64,000 bases of DNA from CALMKX01 sp036274895 (GTDB lineage: Bacteria; Acidobacteriota; Thermoanaerobaculia; Multivoradales; SZUA-115), in assembly GCA_036274895.1 (NCBI GenBank), contig DASUEU010000092.1, forward strand, positions 14,284-78,283, given 5' to 3'. The notes under the pieces were generated by a model. It saw only the letters and a program-made list of their open reading frames with translations. It made no database searches and was not told where the DNA came from. Below are positions 26,055 through 34,639 of the stretch, piece by piece (the stretch's first letter is position 1; each line of letters opens with the position of its first letter). Made by a program: the position numbers and the translations under genes.

Positions 26055-27428
26055 TCAGTGCGAGGTGTCGTCCCCCTCGGGCTCCGGGAGCGCGATCTCG
26101 AGGCGCAGGGTGCGGATACGGTTGCCTTGCACCTCCACCACCTCGAAGCGCACCGGGCCGAGCTCGACGAGGTCGCCCTTCTCGGCGCTGCGGCCCAGCT
26201 CGGAGAGCACGATGCCGCCCACGGTGTCCTCGTCGCGGTCGGACAGCTCGAGGTCGAGCTCGTCCTCGATGTCCGCCACCAGCATCGCGCCGGAGACCAG
26301 GTAGGAGCCGTCCGGCCGGGCGATCAGCTCCGGCCTCTCGAGGTCGAACTCGTCCTGGATCGAGCCGACGATCTCCTCGATGACGTTCTCCAAGGTGACG
26401 ACGCCGGAGACGCCGCCGTACTCGTCGAGCACGGCCGCCACGTGCATGCGCTCCTCACGCATGCGGCGCAGCAGCCGGTCGAGGGAGAGGGTCTCCGGGA
26501 TCATCGGGATCTTGCGGCTGATCTGGGTCAAGGACGTGATCGGTCCCTCGGTACGGAACAGATCCTTGATATGGACCATACCGATGACATGGTCGAGGTC
26601 GCCGTCGCAGAGGGGGAAGCGGGTGTGGCCGGTCTTGCGCGCCAGGGCGAGGTTCTCCGCCACCGGGCGTTTGGTCGACAGGTAGACCACGTCGGCTCGC
26701 GGCACCATCACCTGGCGCGCCACCCGGTTCGACAGCTCGAAGACGTTGGCCAGCAGCTCGCGTTTGCCCACCTCCAGGCGGTCCCCGGCGCTCGAGGCCA
26801 GCAGCAGCCGCAGCTCCTCCTCGTCGTGGGCCAGCTCGTGCCCGCTCATGGGTTGGATGCCGATCAACCGCAGCAGGAAGTTGGCGGTGTGGTTGAGCAT
26901 CCAGATCACCGGGAAGGTGACCTTGTAGAAGAGGAAGAGCGGATAGGCGATGCCCAGGGTGGTGGGCTCGGGCAGGCGGATAGCGATCGACTTGGGGGCC
27001 AGCTCGCCGAGCACGATGTGGAGCGCGGTGATGGTGCCGAAGGCGAGCCACGGGGCCACCGAGTGGACCGTCTCGGGGGTGACGCCCGGGAGCCAGCCGA
27101 TCAGGGGACCGATCACCCAGGTGAAGGCCGGCTCGCCCACCCAGCCGAGAGCCAGGCTGGTCAGGGTGATGCCGAGCTGGGTGGCGGAGATGTAGGCGTC
27201 CAGGTGCTGGACCATGTGCCGGGCCACCTGGGCTCGCCGCTCGCCGCGCGCGACCCGCACGTCGAGCTGGGTGGGCCGCACCTTGACCAGGGCGAACTCG
27301 GCGGCCACGAAGAAGGCGTTCAGCAGCACCAGCACGAAGCCGAGCGCGAGGCCGATCCAGGGATCGAGCCCGCCGGAATGCTCAGCGACCGGCAGCCCCT
27401 CGGCAGCGAGGGCGGCGACGGGCAACAT
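26055..27428 (-). CDS. CNNM/CorC-family (DUF21-CBS-CorC_HlyC) membrane protein
   Basis: 457 aa. A DUF21 domain of 4 membrane helices (about 25-210; LLNAFFVAAEFALVKVR, YISATQLGITLTSLALGWVGEP, GELAPKSIAI), then a CBS pair (about 220-345; VMVPRADVVYLSTK, LDEYGGVSGVVTLENVIEEIVG), then a CorC_HlyC domain (about 360-445; DEDTVGGIVLSELG). Relatives bind Mg-ATP and move Mg2+ or Co2+ or affect efflux. Older annotations call them hemolysins, which is misleading. It is a single gene, divergent from the esterase at 27580. Confidence 0.9.
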   Translation of the reverse strand: MLPVAALAAEGLPVAEHSGGLDPWIGLALGFVLVLLNAFFVAAEFALVKVRPTQLDVRVARGERRAQVARHMVQHLDAYISATQLGITLTSLALGWVGEPAFTWVIGPLIGWLPGVTPETVHSVAPWLAFGTITALHIVLGELAPKSIAIRLPEPTTLGIAYPLFLFYKVTFPVIWMLNHTANFLLRLIGIQPMSGHELAHDEEELRLLLASSAGDRLEVGKRELLANVFELSNRVARQVMVPRADVVYLSTKRPVAENLALARKTGHTRFPLCDGDLDHVIGMVHIKDLFRTEGPITSLTQISRKIPMIPETLSLDRLLRRMREERMHVAAVLDEYGGVSGVVTLENVIEEIVGSIQDEFDLERPELIARPDGSYLVSGAMLVADIEDELDLELSDRDEDTVGGIVLSELGRSAEKGDLVELGPVRFEVVEVQGNRIRTLRLEIALPEPEGDDTSH

Positions 27429-27579
27429 CAGCGCAGGGGGGAGGTGCGGCGGTGGCCGCAGAGGGTGCTACTCGGACCTGGTTCGTCGTTCACGCCGCGG
27501 GACTGTAGCACAGGGGGTGGGCGGGACTTCGCGCGGCCGGGGCCGCAACAACCCCCCGCCCTCGTCGTACCATCGGCCC

Positions 27580-29151
27580 ATGATCCGAGATCGACGAAAG
27601 GGAAGTCTGCTCCTCTTGCTGGGGGGGGCGGTCCTGGCCGTGGCCGGGGTGGCCCTGGCCCAGGAGTGGCGGGGGCTGGGGCGGGTGCAGGGAGTGGTGA
27701 AGAACGAGCACGGAGCGCCGCTCGCCGGGGCCAGGGTGACCCTGCGGCTGGACAGCCGGCCGGAGGAAGGCCCGCCGCCGATGACCACCGACGCCAAGGG
27801 CCGCTGGGCCGCGATCGGCCTTGCCGGGGGTCGCTTCCGGCTGACCATCGAGGCCACCGGCTACGTGACGGTCAACGGCTGGGCGAACGTCAACGCCGAG
27901 GGGCCTTCCCCCTCGGTGCCGGTCGAGATGCGGCCCCTGGCGGAAGTCGAGCCCGGGGGCACCGAGGGCCTGGGCACGACCATCATCACCTGGCTCGAGA
28001 AGGCCAATTCCCTGCTCGACCAGGGTCGCTGGGCCGAGGCCCGGGAGCTCTACGAGCGCTCCGCCCTGGCCCTGCCCGAGGCCGAGCGCCCGGCCGTGCT
28101 GCGCTCGGTGGCGCGGACCTACTTCCTCGAAGGCAAGAAGGCCGAGTCCGTCCTCGCCCTCGAGAAGGCGCTCCTCTACGGACCGGCCGACGAGGAGACC
28201 CGCCGCCTGTTGACCGTGCTGGCCGGCGAGGTGGGGATGGCGGCCGAGGTGGATGCCTTCCTCGCGCGCCTCGCGACGGCAGGCCCGGCGCCCTTGATCG
28301 CCGAGCTCGACCCGCCGCCGACCGAGGAGGAGCCGGCCACCGCCCCCGGAGCGCCGCCGGAACCGGCGCGGGCCCACCAGACGGGCGCTCTCCAGGTGCG
28401 CTTCGCCGAGCGCAACCCGCTCGGGCAGGTCGCCGAGGTGGCGAAGCGCTGGGGGCTCACCCTGGAGCAGATCGCCTCGGTCGACCCGGCGGCGGGGCGC
28501 TACGAGCTCGCCGACGAGAGCTTCGCCCTCCACGTGCCCGAGAGCTACCGCCCCGAGGAGCCCTGGGGCCTCTTCGTATGGATCAGCCCCGGGCACACCG
28601 GCGGCGTCCGCCGGCCCGAGAACCAGCAGGTGCTGGCCGAGAAGAAGCTGATCTGGGTGGGGGCCAATCGCTCGAGCAACGAGCGGCCGAAGTGGACCCG
28701 GGTGTCCCTGGCCCTCGATGCCCTCCACAACGCCCGCAAGCTCTACAACATCGACCCGCGGCGGGTGTACGTGGGCGGCTACTCCGGCGGCGGTCGCACC
28801 GCCGCGGCCCTGGCGATGATGTTCCCGGAAGCGGTCACCGGAGCGTTCTGCTTCATGGGCGTGGACTTCTACCGGCCCATCCCGATCCCGGACCGCCCGG
28901 GCACCCACTGGCCGGCGGCGTTCCTGGAGCCGCCCCGGTCGGTGCTGCGGCGAGTCAAGGAGGAGATGCGCTTTGCCCTGTTGACGGGCGAGCTCGACTT
29001 CAACCGGCCCCAGACCAAGGCGGTCACCACCGAGATGGAGAAGGCCGGCTTCCGCCACGTGACCTATGTCGAGCTCGCCGGGGCCAGCCACTACACCGGC
29101 CTGACCGGCGAGGCACTGGCGAGGGGGCTGGCGGCGCTCGACGGGAAATAG
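27580..29151 (+). CDS. Secreted esterase-like protein with carboxypeptidase-regulatory and TPR domains
   Basis: 523 aa from the ATG at 27580, with a signal peptide (LLLLLGGAVLAVAGVALA-QEW). Residues 32-120 are a CarboxypepD_reg-like beta domain (VQGVVKNEHGAPLAGARVTLRL, GYVTVNGWANV). Residues 130-240 are TPR-like helices (WLEKANSLLDQGRWAEARELYERSALALP). Residues 310-520 are an alpha/beta hydrolase with the nucleophile elbow GGYSGGGRTAA (Ser at about 402), preceded by YNIDPRRVYV. A late GASHYTG holds the likely catalytic His. Probably periplasmic or surface-exposed; the substrate is unknown. Confidence 0.78.
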   Translation: MIRDRRKGSLLLLLGGAVLAVAGVALAQEWRGLGRVQGVVKNEHGAPLAGARVTLRLDSRPEEGPPPMTTDAKGRWAAIGLAGGRFRLTIEATGYVTVNGWANVNAEGPSPSVPVEMRPLAEVEPGGTEGLGTTIITWLEKANSLLDQGRWAEARELYERSALALPEAERPAVLRSVARTYFLEGKKAESVLALEKALLYGPADEETRRLLTVLAGEVGMAAEVDAFLARLATAGPAPLIAELDPPPTEEEPATAPGAPPEPARAHQTGALQVRFAERNPLGQVAEVAKRWGLTLEQIASVDPAAGRYELADESFALHVPESYRPEEPWGLFVWISPGHTGGVRRPENQQVLAEKKLIWVGANRSSNERPKWTRVSLALDALHNARKLYNIDPRRVYVGGYSGGGRTAAALAMMFPEAVTGAFCFMGVDFYRPIPIPDRPGTHWPAAFLEPPRSVLRRVKEEMRFALLTGELDFNRPQTKAVTTEMEKAGFRHVTYVELAGASHYTGLTGEALARGLAALDGK

Positions 29152-29196
29152 CCCTCACCCCCTCGATCCCCCTCTCGCGCAGGGGTGAGGGTCCCT
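29152..29196. repeat. Inverted-repeat element, possible bidirectional terminator
   Basis: CCCTCACCCC (29152-29161) pairs with GGGGTGAGGG (about 29182-29191) between the convergent esterase and chrA genes. The first 25 bases recur in the opposite orientation at about 47541-47566, upstream of the kinase operon's second gene. It is therefore a dispersed element and not only a local terminator. Confidence 0.55.
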
Positions 29197-30469
29197 ATCC
29201 CCGCAGCAGCCCGGCCAGGGCCCCGGCGACGATCGCCCAGTGGGCCTCCACGTGCCAGCGCACCAGGGCCAGGAGAGCGGCGGCGAGGATCGCCAGGGCG
29301 AAGAGGTCGAGCCCGCCGCTGGCCGGCAGCAGGACCTCGCGGGCCAGCAGCAGCCCCAGGCTGGCGATCACTCCCACGACGGCGGCGCTCACCGCGGCGA
29401 GGGCGGCCCGGGCTCCTCGCCAGCTCTCGAGGCGGTCGACCCAGGGGCCGATGGCGAGGCCCAGCACGGTCGAAGGCAGGAAGGTCGCCCAGCTGGTGGC
29501 GAGGGCGGCGAGCAAGGCGCCGGCGAGGGGCGAGAGGCCCCCGGGCTGGTTCCAGCCGGCCACGAAGCCGACGAACTGCAGCACGACGATGAGCGGGCCT
29601 GGCGTGGTCTCGGCCAGGGCCAGGCCGTCGATGGTGGCCGCGCGAGACAGCCACCCCGCGGCGGTGGCCGCGTCCGCCACGTAGGCGAGCACGGCGTAGG
29701 CCCCGCCGAAGGTGACGAAGGCGGCCTGGGTGAAGAACAGGTAGAGGTCGAAGGGCAGGGGAGCCGCGCCCCGCACCAGCCACAACCCGACGGCCGGCAC
29801 CAGCCACAACAACAGAGCACCGCCGAGAAGACGCCGCCACCGCCGCCCCTGCGGCGCCCGCTCAGTCACGGTCTCGCTCCCACTCAGGCCGGCCGCGAGG
29901 GCGGGTTCTCCTCGAACCCGGGCCACCAGGAAGCCGGTCAAGGCCGCGCCGGCCACGATCGCCGGGAACGGCACTCCGAGCAGGGCGATGGCCACCAGGG
30001 CCAGCACGGCCAGGGCCACGTGGAAGGGCGTCTTGAGCGCGCGCCGGCCGATGCGCACCATGGCCGCGGCGACGATGGCCACTACCACCGGCTTGATCCC
30101 GGCGAGCAAGGCGGCCACCGCCGAGACCTGGCCGAAGCGGACGTAGATCCACGACAAGACCAGCAGCACCGCGACCGAGGGCAGCACGAAGAGGGTCCCC
30201 GCGGCGATGCCTCCGCGGATGCCGTGGAGGCGCCAGCCGAGGTGGGTGGCGAGCTGCTGTGCCTCCGGTCCGGGCAGCAGCATGCAGACGTCGAGGCCGG
30301 TCAGGAACTGCTTCTCGCCGACCCAGCGCAGCCGGTCCACCAGGTCTCGGTGCATCAAGGCGATCTGCCCCGCCGGCCCGCCGAAGTTGATCCACCCCAG
30401 CCGCGCCCAGTAGGCAAGGGCTTGGCGGAAGGTGGGTGGGGTGGGGAGAGTTGACGTGGAATCTGTCAT
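29195..30469 (-). CDS. chrA: Chromate transporter ChrA (long, two-domain form)
   Basis: 424 aa from the ATG at 30469; a GTG at 30487 would add 6 residues. Two homologous halves of about 6 helices each, as in LCHR-type ChrA. The first half has FRQALAYWARLGWINFGGPAGQIALMHRDLV and CMLLPGPEAQQLATHLGW. The second has FFTQAAFVTFGGAYAVLAYV and ALAETTPGPLIVVLQFVGF. It exports chromate across the inner membrane. It diverges from chrB, the usual arrangement for inducible chromate resistance. Confidence 0.93.
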   Translation of the reverse strand: MTDSTSTLPTPPTFRQALAYWARLGWINFGGPAGQIALMHRDLVDRLRWVGEKQFLTGLDVCMLLPGPEAQQLATHLGWRLHGIRGGIAAGTLFVLPSVAVLLVLSWIYVRFGQVSAVAALLAGIKPVVVAIVAAAMVRIGRRALKTPFHVALAVLALVAIALLGVPFPAIVAGAALTGFLVARVRGEPALAAGLSGSETVTERAPQGRRWRRLLGGALLLWLVPAVGLWLVRGAAPLPFDLYLFFTQAAFVTFGGAYAVLAYVADAATAAGWLSRAATIDGLALAETTPGPLIVVLQFVGFVAGWNQPGGLSPLAGALLAALATSWATFLPSTVLGLAIGPWVDRLESWRGARAALAAVSAAVVGVIASLGLLLAREVLLPASGGLDLFALAILAAALLALVRWHVEAHWAIVAGALAGLLRG

Positions 30470-30538
30470 CTGCTCTACTGATATCACAGTTGTTAGGTTG
30501 GCCGTGGCGTGACGCTACGACGACCCACTGATCTCACC
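30470..30538. promoter_or_regulatory. Divergent chrA/chrB promoter with imperfect palindrome
   Basis: In the 69 bases between the divergent chrA and chrB starts, ACTG-ATATCA-CAGT (30477-30490) forms an imperfect palindrome centred on GATATC. It is AT-rich compared with its surroundings. ChrB proteins are known as chromate-sensing regulators of chr operons, so this is a plausible operator. No experimental motif was compared. Confidence 0.35.
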
Positions 30539-31462
30539 ATGACGCACTGGCTCCTGCTCATCCATCAGCTGCCTCCCCAGCCCCCCTACCTGCGGGCCAA
30601 GATCGCCCAGCGCCTCGCCAAGGTCGGGGCCCTCCCGCTCAAGAACTCGGTCTACGTGCTGCCCGAGCGAGACGAGTGCCAAGAGGACTTCGAGTGGATC
30701 GCCAAGGAGGCGGTCGAGGGGGGCGGGCAAGCCTGGATCGCCGCGGTCGACTGGCTCGCGGGCACCGAGGACGAAGCCCTGCGGGCTGCCTTCCTGGCTC
30801 GGGCCGAGCAGGAGTATGCCGCGCTCGCGGCGGATCTGCGCGCCGAGCTGGGCGATCGTGACGCCGCGCAGCTGGCCCCCGCCCTGGCGTCGGCCCGAAC
30901 CCGAATCGAGCGAGCCGCCCGGCGCGACTTCTTCGAGGCCCCGGCACGGGCCGAGGTCGAAGCCTGGTTGCGATCGCAGGAGGAGGCGTTGTTGACAAGG
31001 AACGAAGCATCCTCACCAGAGCGCCCTGCCCTCGAGAACCTTCGCGACAAGGTGTGGGTCACGCGCCGCGGAGTGTACGTGGATCGCATCGCCACTGCCT
31101 GGCTGGTACGCCGCTTCGTCGATCCGCAGGCTCGATTCCGCTTCGTGGCAGGTGCCCGTGCGCCGGCCCGAGCAGGGGAGATCCGGTTCGACCTGAGCGA
31201 GGCCGAGGTGACCCACGAAGGCGATCGCTGCACCTTCGAGGTGCTGCTCGGGCGGCTCGGGCTCGACGATCCGGCCCTCCGGCGCGTCGCCGAGATCGTG
31301 CACGACATCGACTTGAAAGACGAGCGCTACGACCACCCGGAGACCGCCGGCCTCGAGCGGATGCTCGGCGGCCTGGTTCGAGCCGAGGCCGACGACCTGA
31401 GGCGCCTCGAGCGCGGCGGCGAGATCTTCGAAGCCCTCTACCGAGGACTCACCTCATCGTGA
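30539..31462 (+). CDS. chrB: Chromate resistance/sensor protein ChrB
   Basis: 307 aa from the ATG at 30539; an upstream GTG at 30509 adds 10 residues. The N-terminal domain (about 1-160) has the ChrB-N pattern LLLIHQLPPQPPYLRAKIAQRLAKVGALPLKNSVYVLP. The C-terminal domain (about 170-305) has VWVTRRGVYVDRIATAWLVRRFVDPQARFRFV and IVHDIDLKDERYD. ChrB activates chr operons in response to chromate in Proteobacteria. A second copy of the C-terminal domain lies 12 bases downstream as a separate gene. Confidence 0.9.
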   Translation: MTHWLLLIHQLPPQPPYLRAKIAQRLAKVGALPLKNSVYVLPERDECQEDFEWIAKEAVEGGGQAWIAAVDWLAGTEDEALRAAFLARAEQEYAALAADLRAELGDRDAAQLAPALASARTRIERAARRDFFEAPARAEVEAWLRSQEEALLTRNEASSPERPALENLRDKVWVTRRGVYVDRIATAWLVRRFVDPQARFRFVAGARAPARAGEIRFDLSEAEVTHEGDRCTFEVLLGRLGLDDPALRRVAEIVHDIDLKDERYDHPETAGLERMLGGLVRAEADDLRRLERGGEIFEALYRGLTSS

Positions 31463-31474
31463 AAGGAGCTTCCC

Positions 31475-31939
31475 ATGCAGTGGATCACCCGTGAACGCCC
31501 CAAGATCGACCGCGTCGCCTGCCCTTGGCTGATCGCCCGTTTCATCGACCCGGAGGCGCAGTTCCTCTTCGTGCCGCCCACCGAGGTGCGGGCGACGGCG
31601 GAGCGCACCGGCGCCATCCCCTTCGACGTCGAGGGCGTCGAGCTGTCGCACGAGGGCCCCCTGTGCAGCTTCGACGCCTTCCTCGCCAAGTACCGGCTGA
31701 CCGACCCGCAGCTCGCCGAGTTGGCCCTGATCGTGCGCGGTGCCGACACCGACAGTTTGGAGCTCGCGCCTCAGTGTGCCGGCCTCCTGGCGGTCTCCCT
31801 CGGCCTTTCCCAGGTCTTCGCGGACGACCACGAGCAGCTACGCCACGGCTTTGTGGTCTACGACGCTCTCTATGCGTGGCTCAAGAAGGCCCGCGGCGAG
31901 CGCCACACCTGGAACCCGCAGCGAGGCGTGGCGGCTTGA
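31475..31939 (+). CDS. Stand-alone ChrB C-terminal-domain protein
   Basis: 154 aa with the SD sequence GAAAGGAGCTTCCC. It consists only of the ChrB C-terminal domain: MQWITRERPKIDRVACPWLIARFIDPEAQFLFVP, then LTDPQLAELALIVRGADTD. It is clearly paralogous to residues 170-305 of the preceding gene (DRxAxxWLxxRFxDPxAxFxFV in both). A conserved Cys (RVACPWLI) is present here but replaced by Thr in ChrB. It probably belongs to the chromate response, either as the sensing half or as an enzyme; the role is not established. Confidence 0.85.
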   Translation: MQWITRERPKIDRVACPWLIARFIDPEAQFLFVPPTEVRATAERTGAIPFDVEGVELSHEGPLCSFDAFLAKYRLTDPQLAELALIVRGADTDSLELAPQCAGLLAVSLGLSQVFADDHEQLRHGFVVYDALYAWLKKARGERHTWNPQRGVAA

Positions 31940-31955
31940 GCGCTGAGCCGCCTCC

Positions 31956-34439
31956 TCACCCCCGCCGCAGCGCCACCAGCGGATCCAGCCGCGCGGCGCG
32001 GCGGGCGGGGAGGAGGTTGGCGATGGTGGCGACGGTGACGAGCAGGCCGGCGGCCAGGGCGAAGGTTCCGGGCTCGAAGTTGGAGAGGCCGTAGAAGGTG
32101 CCCGCCAGCAGGCGAGCGACCAGCAGGGCCGCCGCCAGGCCGATCGCGAGGCCGATGCCCACCAGGCGCAAGCCCTGGCGCAGCACCAGGTTCAGGACGT
32201 TGGCCGGCTCGGCGCCGATCGCCATGCGGATGCCGATCTCCTGGGTGCGCCGGGCCACCGAATAGGCGATCACTCCGTACAGCCCCACCGCGGCGAGGGC
32301 CAGGGCGAGCAGGCCCAGGATGCCGAGCACGGCGCTGCCCAGGCGGGCCGGCAGCAGGACGGAGCCCACCATGTCGTCGAAGGTGCGGTTCTCGATCAGG
32401 GGCAGATCCGGCGTCAAGGCCGCGATCTCTCGCTCGATGGTGGCCGGCAGGGCTTTCACGTCACCGCGGGTGCGTACCAAGAGGGTGCCTGCGGCCGGGT
32501 TGCGCTGGAAGGCTGCAAAGTGCACGAACGGGCGCGGCTTCTCGCCCACCGTGCGGATCTTGTAGTCCGCCGTCACCCCGACCACCTCGTAAGACGGGGT
32601 GCTCAGGGTGGTGCGGAACCGCTTGCCGAGCGCGTTCTGCCCCGGCCAGTAGGTGTCCACGAAAGCCTGGTTGACGATCGCCACCCGCGGCGCGTCGGCG
32701 ACGTCGGAGGCAGTGAAGTCCCGGCCGGCGACCAGGGGGATGCCCAGGGTGTCCAGATAGCCGGGAGTGGCCGCCGTCACGTCCACGGACAGCTCCTCGG
32801 GCTCCCCGGTGGGCCCCGGCCGGTCTTCGAGAAACACGCTGTTGACGTGGGTGTTGAGCCCCAGGGGCACGCGGGTGGCGAAGGAGGCCGCGGCGATCTC
32901 CGGGCGAGCCTTCAGCCGGTCCAGCAGATCGCGGTGGAAGGCCAGGGCCTGCTCGCGGGTGTAGCGCACGGTGTCGAGGGAGAAGGTGGCCACCGCCACC
33001 TTGGGCGTATCCATGCCTAGTTCGGCCTCGAGCGAGGAGGCCAGGCTCTTGGTCAACAGGCCGGCTCCCACCAGCAGGATCAGCGTCACCGTCACCTGGC
33101 CGATCACCAGCAAGTCCTTGAGCCCGAAGCGCAGGCGGCGCTCGGTGTCGCTCGCCTCGTTCTTCAACCCGGCCAGCAGGCTCGGCCGCGAGGCTTCCCG
33201 CGCCGGCGCCAGGCCGAAGACCAGGCCGCAGCCGAGGGCGATGCCGAAGGCGAAGAGGAAGACCCGCAGGTTGAGGCCGAAGCTCGGCTCCAGCTGGATC
33301 GGCAAGGGCAAGGGCGTGGCCCGCAGGACCGACACGGCCACCCAGGCCAGGGCGAGCCCGGCGAGCGCCCCGAGCCCGGCCAGGAACAGGCTCTCGGTGA
33401 GCAGCTGGGACAGCAACCGGCCGCGGCCGGCGCCCAGGGCGAGGCGCATGCCCACCTCGCGGCGGCGGTTCGAGGCCCGGGCCAGCAGCATGTTGGCGAC
33501 GTTGGCCGAAGCCACCAGCAGCACCAGACTGACCACGACCAAGAGGCCGATGCCTGCAGCCCGCAGCGGGCGGTCGGCGTCGGGCACGATGCGCACGTCG
33601 GTGGTCGCGAGCAGCCGCACCGTGCGGTCCTCGTTGGTGTCCGGGTACTGGGCCGCGAGGCCGGCGGCCAGGGCTTCGAGGTTCGCCTGCGCCTGGGCCA
33701 AGGTGACCCCCGGCTTCAGGCGGCCCTTGAGCTGGAGCCAGCGGTAGCCGCGCTGCTCAAGCAGGGGCGCGTTGGGCACCATGCCCACGGAGTCGATGTG
33801 GCCGACGGGGTCGATGTCCTCGAGCCGGCTCGCCGCCACCCACAGCTGGCTGACCAATCCGGGCATCAGCCCGGTGTAGCGCTCGGGGGCCACCCCCACC
33901 ACCGTGTAGGGCACGCCGCGGACTTTGAGGCTCTGGCCGATCACCTGCGGGTCGGCGCCGAACCAGCTGTTCCAGGTGCGAGAGGAGAGCACCACCACCG
34001 GTGCCGCACCCGGTACGTCGTCGGCCGGAGAGAGCAGGCGCCCCAGCCGGGGCCGAACGCCCATCAAGTCGAAGTAGTTGCCGGTCACCACCTCGCCCAT
34101 GGCCATCTGAGGAGCGCCGTCGCGGGTGACGGCAGCCATCATCAGGCTGTGACCGGCGAGCCCGGTGAGCACCGTGCTCTGCGCCGCGAGGTCGCGGGTG
34201 TCGAGCACCGAGTGGGTGTCCCAGCCGGGGTTCTCCTTCTGGCTCGAGAAGACGCTCACCAGCCGCTCGGGATCGGCCACGGGCAGGGGCCGCCAGAGCA
34301 CGGCGTCGACGATGGTGAAAAGGGTGGTGGAGAGGCCGATGCCCAGGGCGAGAGAGGCCACCGCGGTGGCGAGGAAACCCGGGCTCTGGCGGAAGGTGCG
34401 GGCGGCGTAGCGCAGGTCTTGGAGGACGGTGGCGAGCAT
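31956..34439 (-). CDS. ADOP-type MacB/FtsX-like ABC transporter permease (orphan)
   Basis: 827 aa. The start LQDLRYAARTFRQSPGFLATAVASLALGIGLSTTLFTIVDAVLWRPLP is the signature of acidobacterial duplicated orphan permeases. Two MacB_PCD-FtsX units follow: periplasmic about 50-270, then three helices (ANVANMLLARASNRRREVGMRLALGAG); a second periplasmic domain about 440-680, then FtsX helices (GLYGVIAYSVARRTQEIGIRMAIGAEPANV). No ATPase gene adjoins it, which is usual for the family. Substrate unknown. It diverges from the DUF4214 gene. Confidence 0.92.
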   Translation of the reverse strand: MLATVLQDLRYAARTFRQSPGFLATAVASLALGIGLSTTLFTIVDAVLWRPLPVADPERLVSVFSSQKENPGWDTHSVLDTRDLAAQSTVLTGLAGHSLMMAAVTRDGAPQMAMGEVVTGNYFDLMGVRPRLGRLLSPADDVPGAAPVVVLSSRTWNSWFGADPQVIGQSLKVRGVPYTVVGVAPERYTGLMPGLVSQLWVAASRLEDIDPVGHIDSVGMVPNAPLLEQRGYRWLQLKGRLKPGVTLAQAQANLEALAAGLAAQYPDTNEDRTVRLLATTDVRIVPDADRPLRAAGIGLLVVVSLVLLVASANVANMLLARASNRRREVGMRLALGAGRGRLLSQLLTESLFLAGLGALAGLALAWVAVSVLRATPLPLPIQLEPSFGLNLRVFLFAFGIALGCGLVFGLAPAREASRPSLLAGLKNEASDTERRLRFGLKDLLVIGQVTVTLILLVGAGLLTKSLASSLEAELGMDTPKVAVATFSLDTVRYTREQALAFHRDLLDRLKARPEIAAASFATRVPLGLNTHVNSVFLEDRPGPTGEPEELSVDVTAATPGYLDTLGIPLVAGRDFTASDVADAPRVAIVNQAFVDTYWPGQNALGKRFRTTLSTPSYEVVGVTADYKIRTVGEKPRPFVHFAAFQRNPAAGTLLVRTRGDVKALPATIEREIAALTPDLPLIENRTFDDMVGSVLLPARLGSAVLGILGLLALALAAVGLYGVIAYSVARRTQEIGIRMAIGAEPANVLNLVLRQGLRLVGIGLAIGLAAALLVARLLAGTFYGLSNFEPGTFALAAGLLVTVATIANLLPARRAARLDPLVALRRG

Positions 34440-34639
34440 GGCAACCTCCGAAGCAAGTCGAGCACCGCGTGGCGGCGGTGCGGGGGCGTTCCGATGGGAC
34501 TTCCTTACGGCGGCTTCGGATCTGCGGTTTCAACGCCAAGCACCATGAATCAGCTAGTAGCAATGTGCGCACGGAACGTGATATCGTCATGTTGCGCGTA
34601 GAGCTTCCTGCTGCGCATCGTTCCTCGGAGGTATTGGCC

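Noticed and set aside
25239..29684. A 1481-codon open frame on the + strand
   Set aside because: It is antisense to the FG-GAP and CorC genes for most of its length, is rich in His/Gln/Gly/Arg typical of GC-rich antisense frames, and only its shadow overlaps the real esterase gene.
34469..34639. Longer N-terminus for the DUF4214 protein (starts at 34469 or 34589)
   Set aside because: The added residues lack coding character, and a good SD and signal peptide belong to the ATG at 34640.
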